Below are positions 1 to 7,614 of a stretch of 11,159 nt of DNA, one piece after another (within the stretch, counting starts at the first letter, position 1; every line of letters starts with the position of its first letter). The notes under the pieces are model-generated. The model saw nothing but the letters and a program-made list of their open reading frames with translations, did not search any database and was not told the origin of the DNA. The stretch is taken from NCBI GenBank assembly GCA_025924495.1, contig JAICIG010000268.1, positions 1 through 11,159 of the forward strand, written 5' to 3'. Both the position numbers and the translations under genes were made by a program. This DNA comes from Pirellulales bacterium. GTDB taxonomy: Bacteria > Planctomycetota > Planctomycetia > Pirellulales > JAICIG01.

Positions 1-1458
1 GATCTGAATGCTCAGCAAACTGCCGCGGGTCTCGAACGGTGCCGCACTGCGCTCGATCGCTATCAGATCGCCCAGAATCCCGACTGGCTGTCTTCGCCTG
101 ACGTGCAACTGCTGGAAGCCGAAGATCGGCGTCGGCTCAAGGATGGCTCGGTCGAATTGTTACTCATCTGGGCACGGACGCTCATCCAGCGGGCCAATGC
201 CGCTGGGGATTCGACTGCCGCGCGCTCGGATCTTAGGCTCGCCTCGCAACTCAATTCGGCGGCCCAAGCATGCTTTTCGGCGGGCGTTTATCCACGGACG
301 CTCCTGCTGCAACAGGCCGAGATCGACGAACGACTCGAGGGACCATTGCCGCGAGTCGACGCTCTCCGGCATAAGGCGGAACGGTTGCCGCTCGCCGAAC
401 CGCGAGACCTGTTCCTGGCGGCGACCGATCACTTAGGCAAACGCCAATTTCGCGAAGCGATCGACTTGCTGGAGCAGGCGACTTTGGCCGAACCTCAACA
501 CGCGCTCGCCTGGCTGGCACTGGGACATTGCCGGTTGCAACAAGGCGATTTCTCCCGGGCATCGGCTTGTTATGGGACCTGCATCGCGCTATCGCCTGCG
601 GCGCATTGGGCCTATTTCGACCGTGGCTTGGCCCATCTAGGCGAGCGCAACTATCAGCGGGCTAAGCTCGATTTCAGCCGGGCGATTGCGCTTCACGGCG
701 GCCAGGCCGAGGCCTGGGTCAATCGCGGCCTTGCCGAATTAGAACTGCGCGAGGCGGCGGCCGCAATCGCCGATTTCACGCGCGCCTTGGAGCTGAAGAC
801 GAGCAGCACGCGGGTTTATTTCATGCGCGCCAAGGCTCGCGAACTTGCCGGCGATCGAGCGGGCGCCGCTGCCGACCGCGCGCTCGCGATCTCCCAACCG
901 CCGACCGACGAGACAAGTTGGATTTCGCGCGGCGTGGCGCGACTGGCGATCGATCCGCAGGCCGCCTTAGCCGACTTCGAGCAAGCGCTCCTGCTCAATC
1001 CGCAGTCTCGCGCCGCGCTCGAGAACAAAGCCCATGTGCTCGCCGAGCGGCTGGATCGGACGGATGAGGCCGTTGAGGCGCTCGATCGTGTGGTTGCGAT
1101 CTACCCGGAATATGCGACGGCCTACGCCGGTCGCGGCGTGCTCTTGGCGCGCCTGGGCCGCTTCGACGCGGCGCGCCGCGACTCGCGCGAGGCGCTGTTG
1201 CGCGACACCAGCCCGCCGACGGTGTATCGCGCGGCTTGCGTCTACGCACTCGCCTCCGCAGAAAACGTCAATAACCATGAGGATCAGCGCGAATCATTTC
1301 GCCTGCTTTCCGCCGCGCTGCGAGGCGGATTTGGCCTCGACGTCGTGAGCGCCGACGCCGATCTGGCGCCGCTAAGACAGCAGCCTGACTTTCGCCAGCT
1401 TGTCGAAGCGGCGCGAACCTTGATTCGACCATCAACCCGGGAACTCGATAGGCCATAA
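1..1458 (+). CDS. TPR-repeat protein, 3' part of gene (probable C-terminus of a planctomycete Ser/Thr protein kinase)
   Basis: Seen: the frame is open from base 1 with no stop, so the first ATG/CTG inside the window is not the start and the gene is cut by the window edge; 485 residues are visible. About 30 residues in, the segment WLSSPDVQLLEAEDRRRLK is followed by a helical stretch and then roughly eight TPR units (visible residues about 137-450), with typical signatures such as AWLALGHCRLQQGDFSRA, AYFDRGLAHLGERNYQRA and AYAGRGVLLARLGRFDAA. The end (DADLAPLRQQPDF) is a degenerate last repeat. Known: planctomycete Ser/Thr kinases often carry an N-terminal kinase domain, then a linker like this one, then such a TPR array ending in a D-L-x-x-L-R-x-x-P-x-F motif. 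Inference: the missing 5' part encodes that kinase, and the array is a protein-protein scaffold. It ends 3 nt before the metalloprotease gene, so the two may be co-transcribed. A plain TPR protein without a kinase domain remains possible. Confidence 0.85.
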   Translation, partial: DLNAQQTAAGLERCRTALDRYQIAQNPDWLSSPDVQLLEAEDRRRLKDGSVELLLIWARTLIQRANAAGDSTAARSDLRLASQLNSAAQACFSAGVYPRTLLLQQAEIDERLEGPLPRVDALRHKAERLPLAEPRDLFLAATDHLGKRQFREAIDLLEQATLAEPQHALAWLALGHCRLQQGDFSRASACYGTCIALSPAAHWAYFDRGLAHLGERNYQRAKLDFSRAIALHGGQAEAWVNRGLAELELREAAAAIADFTRALELKTSSTRVYFMRAKARELAGDRAGAAADRALAISQPPTDETSWISRGVARLAIDPQAALADFEQALLLNPQSRAALENKAHVLAERLDRTDEAVEALDRVVAIYPEYATAYAGRGVLLARLGRFDAARRDSREALLRDTSPPTVYRAACVYALASAENVNNHEDQRESFRLLSAALRGGFGLDVVSADADLAPLRQQPDFRQLVEAARTLIRPSTRELDRP

Positions 1459-1461
1459 CTT

Positions 1462-3582
1462 ATGCGACGACCGCCCCGTAAACGACGCTTCCGCTTGGAA
1501 TCGCTGGAAGCGAGAAACCTGCTCACTACGTTTGGCGTGCCCTGGTCGGATGCGCGGCACTTGACAATCAGTTTCGTGCCCGACGGTACGCAGATCGACG
1601 GGCATCAAAGCAACTTGTTCGCCGCGCTCAATGCGCAGGCCGATCCCGCCGTCTGGCAATCGGCCATTTTGAACGCATTTCAAACGTGGGCAGTTAACGC
1701 CAATATCAGCGTCGGCGTCGTGCCCGACGACGGCGAGCCGCTGGGCGCGCCGGGCAAAACCGAAGGCGACCCTCGCTTTGGCGACATTCGAATCGCCGCC
1801 CAGCCGATGGCGGCCTCGGCCCTTTCGGTTTCGGTCCCGCACGATCCTTTCATTTCGGGAACTTGGGCCGGCGATGTGTTGCTTAACAGCACGGTCGATT
1901 ACCGAAGTTCGCAGAGCGATCTGTTCAGCGTGATGTTGCACGAGGCCGGTCATGTTTTCGGCTTAGACGGCAACAGCGATCCGAATTCGGTGATGTACGA
2001 GAATGCCAATGGAGTGCGTTCGTCGCTGTCCGCCGGCGATATTGCGGCGATCCAGGCGCTTTACGGTCAACGTTCGCCCGACTTGAACGAAGGCTCGGGC
2101 GGCAATAACTCGTTCAATTCCGCCACCCACTTGCAACCGGCCAGCGGCAGTTCAGGCGGATCAGGCGGCTCCTCAAGCAGCGGTTCGACTCCCGGCGGTT
2201 CGGCCGGCAGCACATCCCCCTTGATCGCCTTCGGAGACATCACGACTGCCAGTGACGTCGACGATTTCGCCTGGCAAGTTCCTAGCAACGTCTCCGGCCC
2301 CGCGAGCTTCCGCTTGCAAACCTCGGGCATCAGCCTGCTGGCGCCGCAGCTCTCGATCTACGACAGTTCTGGCCATTTGCTCGGCAGCGCTCGGTCGACG
2401 AGCGCCGCGGGCGACGTGCTCACCGTCAATCTCGACCACGTCACTCCCAATAGCACGATTTTTCTGCAAGTAAAAAGTGCGACAAGCGGCGTCATGGGCG
2501 TCGGTCGCTATGGTCTGGCCGTCTTTCCTGCTGGTCAGACGAGCGCCAGTGCAGTCGCCGTCGACGCCGTGCTGCGCGGCCGATACGACACGCTATCGCA
2601 GTCGGCCGTCGATCAACTGCTGCAGAATCCCGCCACAGTGCTGTTCAACGACGACGTTGGCACGGATGACTCGCTCAATGCCGCCGCCACGCTTTTGACG
2701 ACGCCTGGTTACGCTAAGGAGACGCATTACGAGACGTTCGGCAGCGTGGCGACGGCCAGCGATGTCGACTTCTATCGAATCAAGGCGGCCAGCGTGAGCA
2801 ACGGCCAACCGAACGTGCTCACCGTCACAATGACCGCCGTGGCGCCCAACGGCACGGCCGCTCAAGTTGCGCTTATCAACAGCGACGGCCACGTCGTGCC
2901 GGCGAGAATTCTCGCCAATGGAGACGGCGTCTACACGATCCAGGCCGAGAACTTGAAGTCGGGCGGCAACTATTATCTGCGCGTTTCGGCCAACTCGTCG
3001 AACGGACTGCCGCAAACCGGCAACTACTCGTTGGTCGCCTCCTTCGGCGCGAAGTCAGAGCAACTCACACCGTTTCTTAGCGACTCGGTCGCCACGCTGA
3101 CTACGGTGAACAGCGCAGTGCTCTACGTCGCTCAGGATCAGCTGTTTCAGTTCCTGCTCGCGGCCAGTTCCGCCAGCGCGAACTCGGGGGGAACGATCAC
3201 CATGACAATCGCGGATAGCTCCGGCAATACGGTCTTTGCGCTTACCGCGCTCGACGGCCAGGTCATCAGCGGCAACGCCGTACTATTGACGCCCGGCCAA
3301 TACATGGTGTCGTTCAGCGGAAATGGAATTGTCACGCCGATTAACTACGACCTTTCCGGCGTCGTGCTCAGCGATCCACTTGGCCCCCCGATCAATGACC
3401 CGACGCTCAATCCGCTGTATATGAACCCCACAGATCCGAGCGTCTATTATTACCCGCCGCCAACTCCGCCGACGCCGCTCATCGCTTACGTGCCGCCGCC
3501 CCCCTACGTGACGCCGATGCCTTATCTGTTCGTGCCATGGCCGGGGTATCCGTACATCGGACCGCCCACGCCTATGCCATGA
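1462..3582 (+). CDS. Secreted matrixin-like zinc metalloprotease with two PPC-like beta domains and Pro/Tyr-rich tail
   Basis: Seen: 706 residues. The N-terminus is Arg/Lys rich followed by LESLEARNLLT (12-22), the planctomycete extracellular-protein motif that replaces a classical signal peptide. Residues about 30-202 form a matrixin-like catalytic domain with HEAGHVFGLDG (160-170), catalytic Glu161 and a Met-turn SVMY (176-179). Gly170 stands where matrixins normally have the third zinc-binding His. A Gly/Ser-rich linker (about 228-253) leads to two related beta domains, starting FGDITTASDVDDF (257-269) and FGSVATASDVDFY (426-438); both resemble bacterial pre-peptidase C-terminal domains. 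A further beta region is followed by a Pro/Tyr-rich tail (about 650-706). Inference: exported endopeptidase or matrix-binding protein acting outside the cytoplasm. The ATG at 1462 is chosen because it directly precedes the basic residues and LEARNLL motif; the ribosome site is weak. The gene lies 3 nt after the TPR gene and converges on the next gene with 16 nt between stops. Confidence 0.85.
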   Translation: MRRPPRKRRFRLESLEARNLLTTFGVPWSDARHLTISFVPDGTQIDGHQSNLFAALNAQADPAVWQSAILNAFQTWAVNANISVGVVPDDGEPLGAPGKTEGDPRFGDIRIAAQPMAASALSVSVPHDPFISGTWAGDVLLNSTVDYRSSQSDLFSVMLHEAGHVFGLDGNSDPNSVMYENANGVRSSLSAGDIAAIQALYGQRSPDLNEGSGGNNSFNSATHLQPASGSSGGSGGSSSSGSTPGGSAGSTSPLIAFGDITTASDVDDFAWQVPSNVSGPASFRLQTSGISLLAPQLSIYDSSGHLLGSARSTSAAGDVLTVNLDHVTPNSTIFLQVKSATSGVMGVGRYGLAVFPAGQTSASAVAVDAVLRGRYDTLSQSAVDQLLQNPATVLFNDDVGTDDSLNAAATLLTTPGYAKETHYETFGSVATASDVDFYRIKAASVSNGQPNVLTVTMTAVAPNGTAAQVALINSDGHVVPARILANGDGVYTIQAENLKSGGNYYLRVSANSSNGLPQTGNYSLVASFGAKSEQLTPFLSDSVATLTTVNSAVLYVAQDQLFQFLLAASSASANSGGTITMTIADSSGNTVFALTALDGQVISGNAVLLTPGQYMVSFSGNGIVTPINYDLSGVVLSDPLGPPINDPTLNPLYMNPTDPSVYYYPPPTPPTPLIAYVPPPPYVTPMPYLFVPWPGYPYIGPPTPMP

Positions 3583-3598
3583 CCCGCTGGCGGCTCTC

Positions 3599-4123
3599 TC
3601 ACAGGAGTGAGTGCATCGGCTGCGCCAACTTGCGGAAGCGCTCGGCGGGCATGGCCACGGTGTCCCACCGAGGCGAAATCTGCCTCGCGTGAAAGGCATA
3701 TTGCTCGAGTCGGATGGCGACGAACGCGTACCGCAGGCCCCGAAACTCGAATAACTGATCGGCGGGCAGCGGCGACCGGTCGGCGAGCACGCTGTAGGCA
3801 AATACGAACAGCGCTTCAAAGCGCTCACCGAACAACCGCTGCCAGTGGGCCATGCTGACCAGATCGTCGCGAGTGGACCAGTTCTTCCAATATTGCTTCT
3901 GAGCGCCGCCCGGAAACCGACGGCCTTTGACATCGACCAGCCAGGAGACGCCTTGCGAAGAAGAAACGATGAAATCGAGGCTCTTGATCGAGGCGTCGGC
4001 CAGCAGGCTGCGTTTGCCCTCATCGACCGCGACATAGGGCGTCTGCCGCGAACGCAAGAATTCCTCGAAGGCCGCTTCGTAGTGATTGTCGCGATTGGCC
4101 AAGTTCGCCCCCAATCGCCGCAA
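3599..4123 (-). CDS. HYExAFE-family protein, PD-(D/E)xK nuclease-like fold
   Basis: Seen: 174 residues. HYEAAFEEFLRSR lies at 14-26, then SLDFIV (48-53) and LVDVKGRRF (62-70). Spacing of Glu16/Glu20, Asp50 and Asp64-x-Lys66 fits the E...D...(D/E)xK core of the PD-(D/E)xK nuclease superfamily: helix with Glu, beta hairpin with Asp, then strand with DxK. The second half has FVFAYSVL and a conserved-looking SPRWDTV near the end. Known: this matches a planctomycete family named for its HYExAFE motif; its function is unsettled. Start: no ATG is available near the conserved block; the best start is TTG at 4121-4123 (CTG just before it is an alternative), 8 nt after the hisS stop, so translation is probably coupled to hisS. 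Inference: a metal-dependent nuclease or a nuclease-derived binding protein. No methylase, helicase or toxin partner sits beside it. Confidence 0.8.
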   Translation of the reverse strand: MRRLGANLANRDNHYEAAFEEFLRSRQTPYVAVDEGKRSLLADASIKSLDFIVSSSQGVSWLVDVKGRRFPGGAQKQYWKNWSTRDDLVSMAHWQRLFGERFEALFVFAYSVLADRSPLPADQLFEFRGLRYAFVAIRLEQYAFHARQISPRWDTVAMPAERFRKLAQPMHSLL

Positions 4124-4131
4124 CAGTCCGT

Positions 4132-5484
4132 CTAGGCTGATTTGCCTGCCAGCAGCGCGCGGACGGCGGCAATGACTTCTTCAGCGTTTGCTTGCAGCTT
4201 CACCGTTTGGCTGGTTCCGGCTTGCAGGTCCTTCACCTGACACTGCCCGGCCGCCAATTCGTCTTCTCCGGCAATGAGTGCGACGCGAAAGCCGCGGCGG
4301 TCGGCATATTTCAATTGCTGGCCCAGCCGTTTCGCGTCGGGATAGACTTCCACGCCAATGCCGGCGGCCCGCAGTTGCGCCGCGAGCCGCAGATAATCGT
4401 GCAACCGCTCGGCGGCAAAGTAGGGAATAAAAACCTGGGCCGTCGTGCCGACTTTGGGCACGAGTCCGAGTTCCTCCATCGCCGCCAAGAGCCGATCGAG
4501 TCCCAGCGAAGCGCCGATGCCCGGTAGTTCCTGATTTGTGTAGAGAGCCGCCAGGTTATCGTACCGACCGCCAGAGCAAACGCTGCCGATGGTCGGCAAA
4601 CGATCGAGAAACGTTTCGAAGATCGTACCCGTGTAGTAGTCCAGTCCGCGGGCAATCGAGACGTCCAATCGGATGCGCGCCTCAGCGACGCCTGCCGCCG
4701 TTGCCGCTTTGAGCAGATCAGCCAGCCGCGCAACTCCTTCTTGGCCTTTCTCGCTGCCTGCCACCAGCGGCTCAAGCGCCGCGAGGACTTCGGCGTTGCT
4801 GCCAGAAAGCCCCGCCATCCGCAGCACCTCGGCAGCTTGTTGCGGCGTGGCGCCGGCGGTCGCTTCCATTTCTACAGCGACTTTCTCCGAACCGACTTTG
4901 CCAAGCTTGTCGAGCGCCCGAAGCACGGCCGTCGCGCGGTCGCTGAGGCCGAGTCGCTCCAGCAGTCCGGAGAGCACCATTCGGTTATTGACGCGGATCG
5001 TGAAATCTTCGAAGCCAATCGCGCGCATCAGGTCGTGGATCACCAGCGCCGTTTCGATATCCGCGACGATCGAATGGGTGCCGATCGTGTCGAAATCGCA
5101 CTGCATGAACTCGCGGTAGCGTCCGCGCTGCGTGTTTTCGCCGCGCCATACGGTCGCGATGTGATAACGCTTGAACGGCGTGCCGAGTTCGCCGATGTGC
5201 TGAGCGGCGAACCGGGCGAACGGCACGGTCAGGTCGAAGCGCATGCCGACAGACCGACCGCCATGATCTTCGAATTTATATAGCTGCTTGTCCGTCTCCT
5301 CGCTCCCCTTGCCGGTGAGAATTTCGAGATATTCCAGCGCCGGCGTGTCGATCGGGCTGAAGCCGTAGGAGCGATAGACGCGTCGCGCGGTTTCGATCAG
5401 CCGTTCGCGAGGAATCATTGCTTCCGGCAAATAATCGCGGAAGCCCTTGAGCGTCCGGGGATCGATGCGCTTGTCGCCGCTCAC
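4132..5484 (-). CDS. hisS: Histidyl-tRNA synthetase
   Basis: Charges tRNA-His with histidine using ATP in the cytoplasm; class IIa synthetase, 450 residues, full length. Seen: motif 1 region GFRDYLPEAM (14-23); TGKGSEE (57-63); MRFDLTVPFARF (81-92); motif 2 WRGENTQRGRYREFMQCDFD (113-132); the histidine-specific segment RGLDYYTG (279-286); motif 3 from GSVCSGGRYDN to GASLGLDRL (300-332); and a C-terminal anticodon-binding domain (about 348-445). The start is a GTG at 5482-5484; the first recognisable family block (GFRDYLP) begins 13 residues in, so little room exists for another start. A purine-rich GAGAGAGAA lies a few bases upstream. It follows the YkgJ gene by 54 nt and precedes the HYExAFE gene by 8 nt. 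Odd: the substrate-binding block reads RFDLTVP and REFMQCDFD, closer to archaeal/eukaryotic HisRS than to the RPEGTA-type bacterial form. Confidence 0.97.
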   Translation of the reverse strand: MSGDKRIDPRTLKGFRDYLPEAMIPRERLIETARRVYRSYGFSPIDTPALEYLEILTGKGSEETDKQLYKFEDHGGRSVGMRFDLTVPFARFAAQHIGELGTPFKRYHIATVWRGENTQRGRYREFMQCDFDTIGTHSIVADIETALVIHDLMRAIGFEDFTIRVNNRMVLSGLLERLGLSDRATAVLRALDKLGKVGSEKVAVEMEATAGATPQQAAEVLRMAGLSGSNAEVLAALEPLVAGSEKGQEGVARLADLLKAATAAGVAEARIRLDVSIARGLDYYTGTIFETFLDRLPTIGSVCSGGRYDNLAALYTNQELPGIGASLGLDRLLAAMEELGLVPKVGTTAQVFIPYFAAERLHDYLRLAAQLRAAGIGVEVYPDAKRLGQQLKYADRRGFRVALIAGEDELAAGQCQVKDLQAGTSQTVKLQANAEEVIAAVRALLAGKSA

Positions 5485-5538
5485 AGAAGATTCTCTCTCG
5501 ACCTGAAGGATGATGTGCGGATCGGTTGATGTGCGTCG

Positions 5539-5958
5539 TCAGTTGACGATTTGCAACAGCGGCGGCTTGCGGCTGCGTTTTGGCTTGCCCTTTTTGCCGG
5601 GCAGTACCGCTTCGACATACTCCTCGACTTGCTCAGGGGTTTCGAAGTAGCGATCGTAGACGTAATCGTCTTCGTACTCGCAGGCTTCGGTCGAGTAGTC
5701 GCGACAGATCTGCGGCCGGGTTTCATAAATGCCGCAACGATTGTCGGGCTGCAAGTGCTTGCATTGCGTATGGACTAGCAAGTACCAGCTTTCGCCTTCG
5801 ATGAACACCGTGGCGGCGTCGTGCAGCAGATACCAGCGGATGTAATCGAAGTCCTTCTGCTCGGTAGGAGTATCGATCGGCAAGGCGAAGTATTTGCAGC
5901 ACTTGGCCGAGCAGTGATTGCACAAGCAATCGCCGGCCGCGAGATCTTCGCGTCGCAT
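5539..5958 (-). CDS. YkgJ-type cysteine-cluster protein
   Basis: Seen: 139 residues from the ATG at 5956-5958. Nine cysteines: C11, C13, C16, C20 and C21 in CLCNHCSAKCCKYF; C67 in QCKHLQ; C75 and C85 in RCGIYETRPQICRDYS; C93. This is the pattern of the YkgJ / Fe-S-oxidoreductase-like family (CxxCxxxCC...C...CxIYexRPxxCR), presumed to bind zinc or an iron-sulphur cluster. The C-terminus is Lys/Arg-rich (about 121-131). The open frame continues 42 codons upstream to 6084, but that part is Arg/Ala-rich and unlike the family, so the start at 5958, just before the cysteine block, is preferred. It follows the desaturase by 228 nt and precedes hisS by 54 nt on the same strand. The substrate or partner is unknown; a role in metal-centre maintenance is only a guess. 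Confidence 0.88.
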   Translation of the reverse strand: MRREDLAAGDCLCNHCSAKCCKYFALPIDTPTEQKDFDYIRWYLLHDAATVFIEGESWYLLVHTQCKHLQPDNRCGIYETRPQICRDYSTEACEYEDDYVYDRYFETPEQVEEYVEAVLPGKKGKPKRSRKPPLLQIVN

Positions 5959-6186
5959 TTTTTGGGCAGAGCGGTCGCCATGAGCGGGCCTCGCAGCTTC
6001 TTTCCTGATAGTTCGGCATGGCAAGAGGTTCAGCCAGCCGAGAGACTGATTCGCCGCCGCGCCAAGCGATGCGCCATAGACCACGGCCTCTGCACGCAGC
6101 AGAGGGTGAAGATTCTGGCGTTCGCGACGGAAATTCGCGGACAGGCTTTCGCCAAAGCTATCAAACGCCGGCTGAAAAGGCCAGGG

Positions 6187-7212
6187 TCAGCCTTTGGCGG
6201 CAAGCTTGTCGCTGGGCCGCACGACATCGCGGGCCAATCCCAGCTTCTCCAGCAGCAGAATGGTCAGATAAGTGACGTCGAATTCCCACCAGCGATGGCC
6301 GTGCGCGGCGCTGCGCTGATCGGCGTGGTGATTGTTGTGCCAACCTTCGCCGTTGCTAACCAAGGCCACGAACCAGTTGTTGCGGCTATTCTCGTCGGTC
6401 TCGTAGTTGCGATAGCCCCACAGGTGCGAGAGCGAGTTAACGCTCCAAGTAATGTGCCATACGAGCACGGTGCGAAGCCACACGCCCCAGACCAGCAGGC
6501 TAGCCCCGAACTGCACGCCGCCCATGGGCTCGCCGGTGGTCGCCCAGCCAATGCCGAAGCCCGCCAGAAAGAACACTCCCCACTGCGCCAAGTTGACCCA
6601 GACCCAAAGGAGATTTCGTTCGAGCGCGAAATAGAACGGATCGCGAAGCACGTCACGCGCGTAACGATCGTAGTTGGCCATGCTATTGATCTCGCGGTTT
6701 TCGACCAACACCCAGGCCAAATGCCCCCACAAAAATGTCACCAGCGGGCTATGGGGATCGGGTTGCTCATCGGAATACTGATGATGCATCCGATGGATGG
6801 CGACCCAGCGGGCCGGAGTGTCTTGCAGACAGCAGACGCCGAGCAAAGCAAACGTATGCTCCAGCCAGCGCGCGCAGGTAAACCCTTGGTGCGTCAGCAA
6901 GCGATGATAGCAAAGATTGATGCCCAGGGTTCCAAACAGGTATAAGCCCGCAAATGCCAAGGCCGCGCCCGTCCAACTGAACAACCAGGGAACAAAAACA
7001 AGCAATGCCAGCAAGTGATAAACGGCAATGCTAATGGCGTAGGGCCACAGGACCTTCATCGGCGGCACCGCCGCCGGGTAATCCAACTTACTCGTGCCAA
7101 TGGCCGCGCGCCGCACCCGACGAGTTGCGCGCTTCTGCGTAAGGCCTGTGACCGCCCCAGGATCCTCATTCGGAGCACCAGGCTCCGGCGCTGTCTTTGA
7201 TTCAACGGACAT
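6187..7212 (-). CDS. Fatty acid (acyl-CoA / acyl-lipid delta-9 type) desaturase
   Basis: Inserts a double bond into a fatty acyl chain at the cytoplasmic membrane using a di-iron centre and O2. Seen: 341 residues with all three histidine boxes, HRLLTH (103-108), HRMHH (140-144) and HNNHH (292-296), plus NSLSH (259-263) that supplies a further ligand in this family. Hydrophobic segments at about 57-75, 80-100, 201-222 and 235-254 fit four membrane spans in the usual 2+2 arrangement. The N-terminal 50 residues are hydrophilic and basic. Start ATG at 7210-7212, with GAGGA about 12 nt upstream. The product is an aerobic enzyme, so it implies oxygen-dependent membrane fluidity control. It is first of four genes on this strand and divergent from purU. 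The exact acyl carrier and double-bond position cannot be read from the sequence. Confidence 0.95.
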   Translation of the reverse strand: MSVESKTAPEPGAPNEDPGAVTGLTQKRATRRVRRAAIGTSKLDYPAAVPPMKVLWPYAISIAVYHLLALLVFVPWLFSWTGAALAFAGLYLFGTLGINLCYHRLLTHQGFTCARWLEHTFALLGVCCLQDTPARWVAIHRMHHQYSDEQPDPHSPLVTFLWGHLAWVLVENREINSMANYDRYARDVLRDPFYFALERNLLWVWVNLAQWGVFFLAGFGIGWATTGEPMGGVQFGASLLVWGVWLRTVLVWHITWSVNSLSHLWGYRNYETDENSRNNWFVALVSNGEGWHNNHHADQRSAAHGHRWWEFDVTYLTILLLEKLGLARDVVRPSDKLAAKG

Positions 7213-7244
7213 AATCGGACCAATTCCTCATTTCCCCTTAAATG

Positions 7245-7275
7245 CTTATCTTCGCAGCTAGGGGGGTGAAGTCAA
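7245..7275 (-). promoter_or_regulatory. Possible sigma70-type promoter for the desaturase gene
   Basis: On the minus strand TTGACT (7275-7270; 5 of 6 to the -35 consensus) is followed after 19 nt by GATAAG (7250-7245; 4 of 6 to the -10 consensus). The implied transcript start would lie about 25 nt before the ATG at 7212. The spacing is longer than ideal, so this is a weak prediction. Confidence 0.3.
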
Positions 7276-7540
7276 ATGGAACAAGGGCGTCGAAATATAG
7301 CGAGGATCGGAATCGGGCGATATCTCAGCCCACGGAAAACCTCGCTTGCCGCCGAGAAATTCCGCGGTTAGGGTGGCACAACGCGAGCCGCTCGGAGGCG
7401 GCCCGGAAAACCACGTTTTTAGCAGGTCATGGATGACAAGCCCCCCCGAAAAACCGCCGCACGCGCCATCAGCCCCCGCTGCCGGCGGGCGTAAGCTACG
7501 ATTTGATCAGGCTCACCCGCTTTTAAGGCGGCCCCACGTC

Positions 7541-7595
7541 CCGCCGAGCGGCGGCAAATCGGGCGCCCGCTAGCCACATCGCCAGCCATCGGCTG
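7541..7595 (+). repeat. Cluster of short inverted repeats in the purU leader
   Basis: Three adjacent self-complementary elements: CCGCCG-AG-CGGCGG (7541-7554), the palindrome GGGCGCCC (7561-7568) and CAGCC-ATC-GGCTG (7583-7595). The last ends 8 nt before the AGGA ribosome site at 7604-7607. If transcribed they could slow ribosome loading. In G+C-rich DNA some of this is expected by chance. Confidence 0.35.
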
Positions 7596-7603
7596 CGGCC
7601 ACC

Positions 7604-7607
7604 AGGA
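7604..7607 (+). promoter_or_regulatory. Ribosome binding site of purU
   Basis: AGGA placed 7 nt before the ATG at 7615; the spacing supports this start for purU. Confidence 0.6.
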
Positions 7608-7614
7608 ATTCGCA

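Larger units (their letters stand above)
7213..7614. other. Divergent intergenic region between desaturase and purU
   Basis: A 402-nt stretch with no credible gene. The desaturase side holds the weak promoter at 7245-7275. A small inverted repeat GTCAT-GG-ATGAC lies at 7426-7437. The purU side is very G+C rich and carries hairpin-forming repeats at 7541-7554, 7561-7568 and 7583-7595. I recognise no known riboswitch or protein-binding site. Confidence 0.7.

Noticed and set aside
1432..1953. 173-codon open frame on the minus strand
   Set aside because: Antisense to the LEARNLL motif and catalytic domain of the metalloprotease; no recognisable domain.
3283..4035. 250-codon open frame on the minus strand
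   Set aside because: It overlaps the HYExAFE gene in another frame and the metalloprotease antisense; low-complexity Arg/Ser/Ala composition without motifs.
5959..6084. 42-codon N-terminal extension of the YkgJ protein
   Set aside because: Composition unlike the family; the cysteine motif normally begins about ten residues from the start, which the ATG at 5958 provides.
5821..6945. 374-codon open frame on the + strand
   Set aside because: It lies antisense to the desaturase and YkgJ genes, whose histidine boxes and cysteine motifs are unmistakable; its translation shows no family motif. Long antisense frames are common in G+C-rich DNA.
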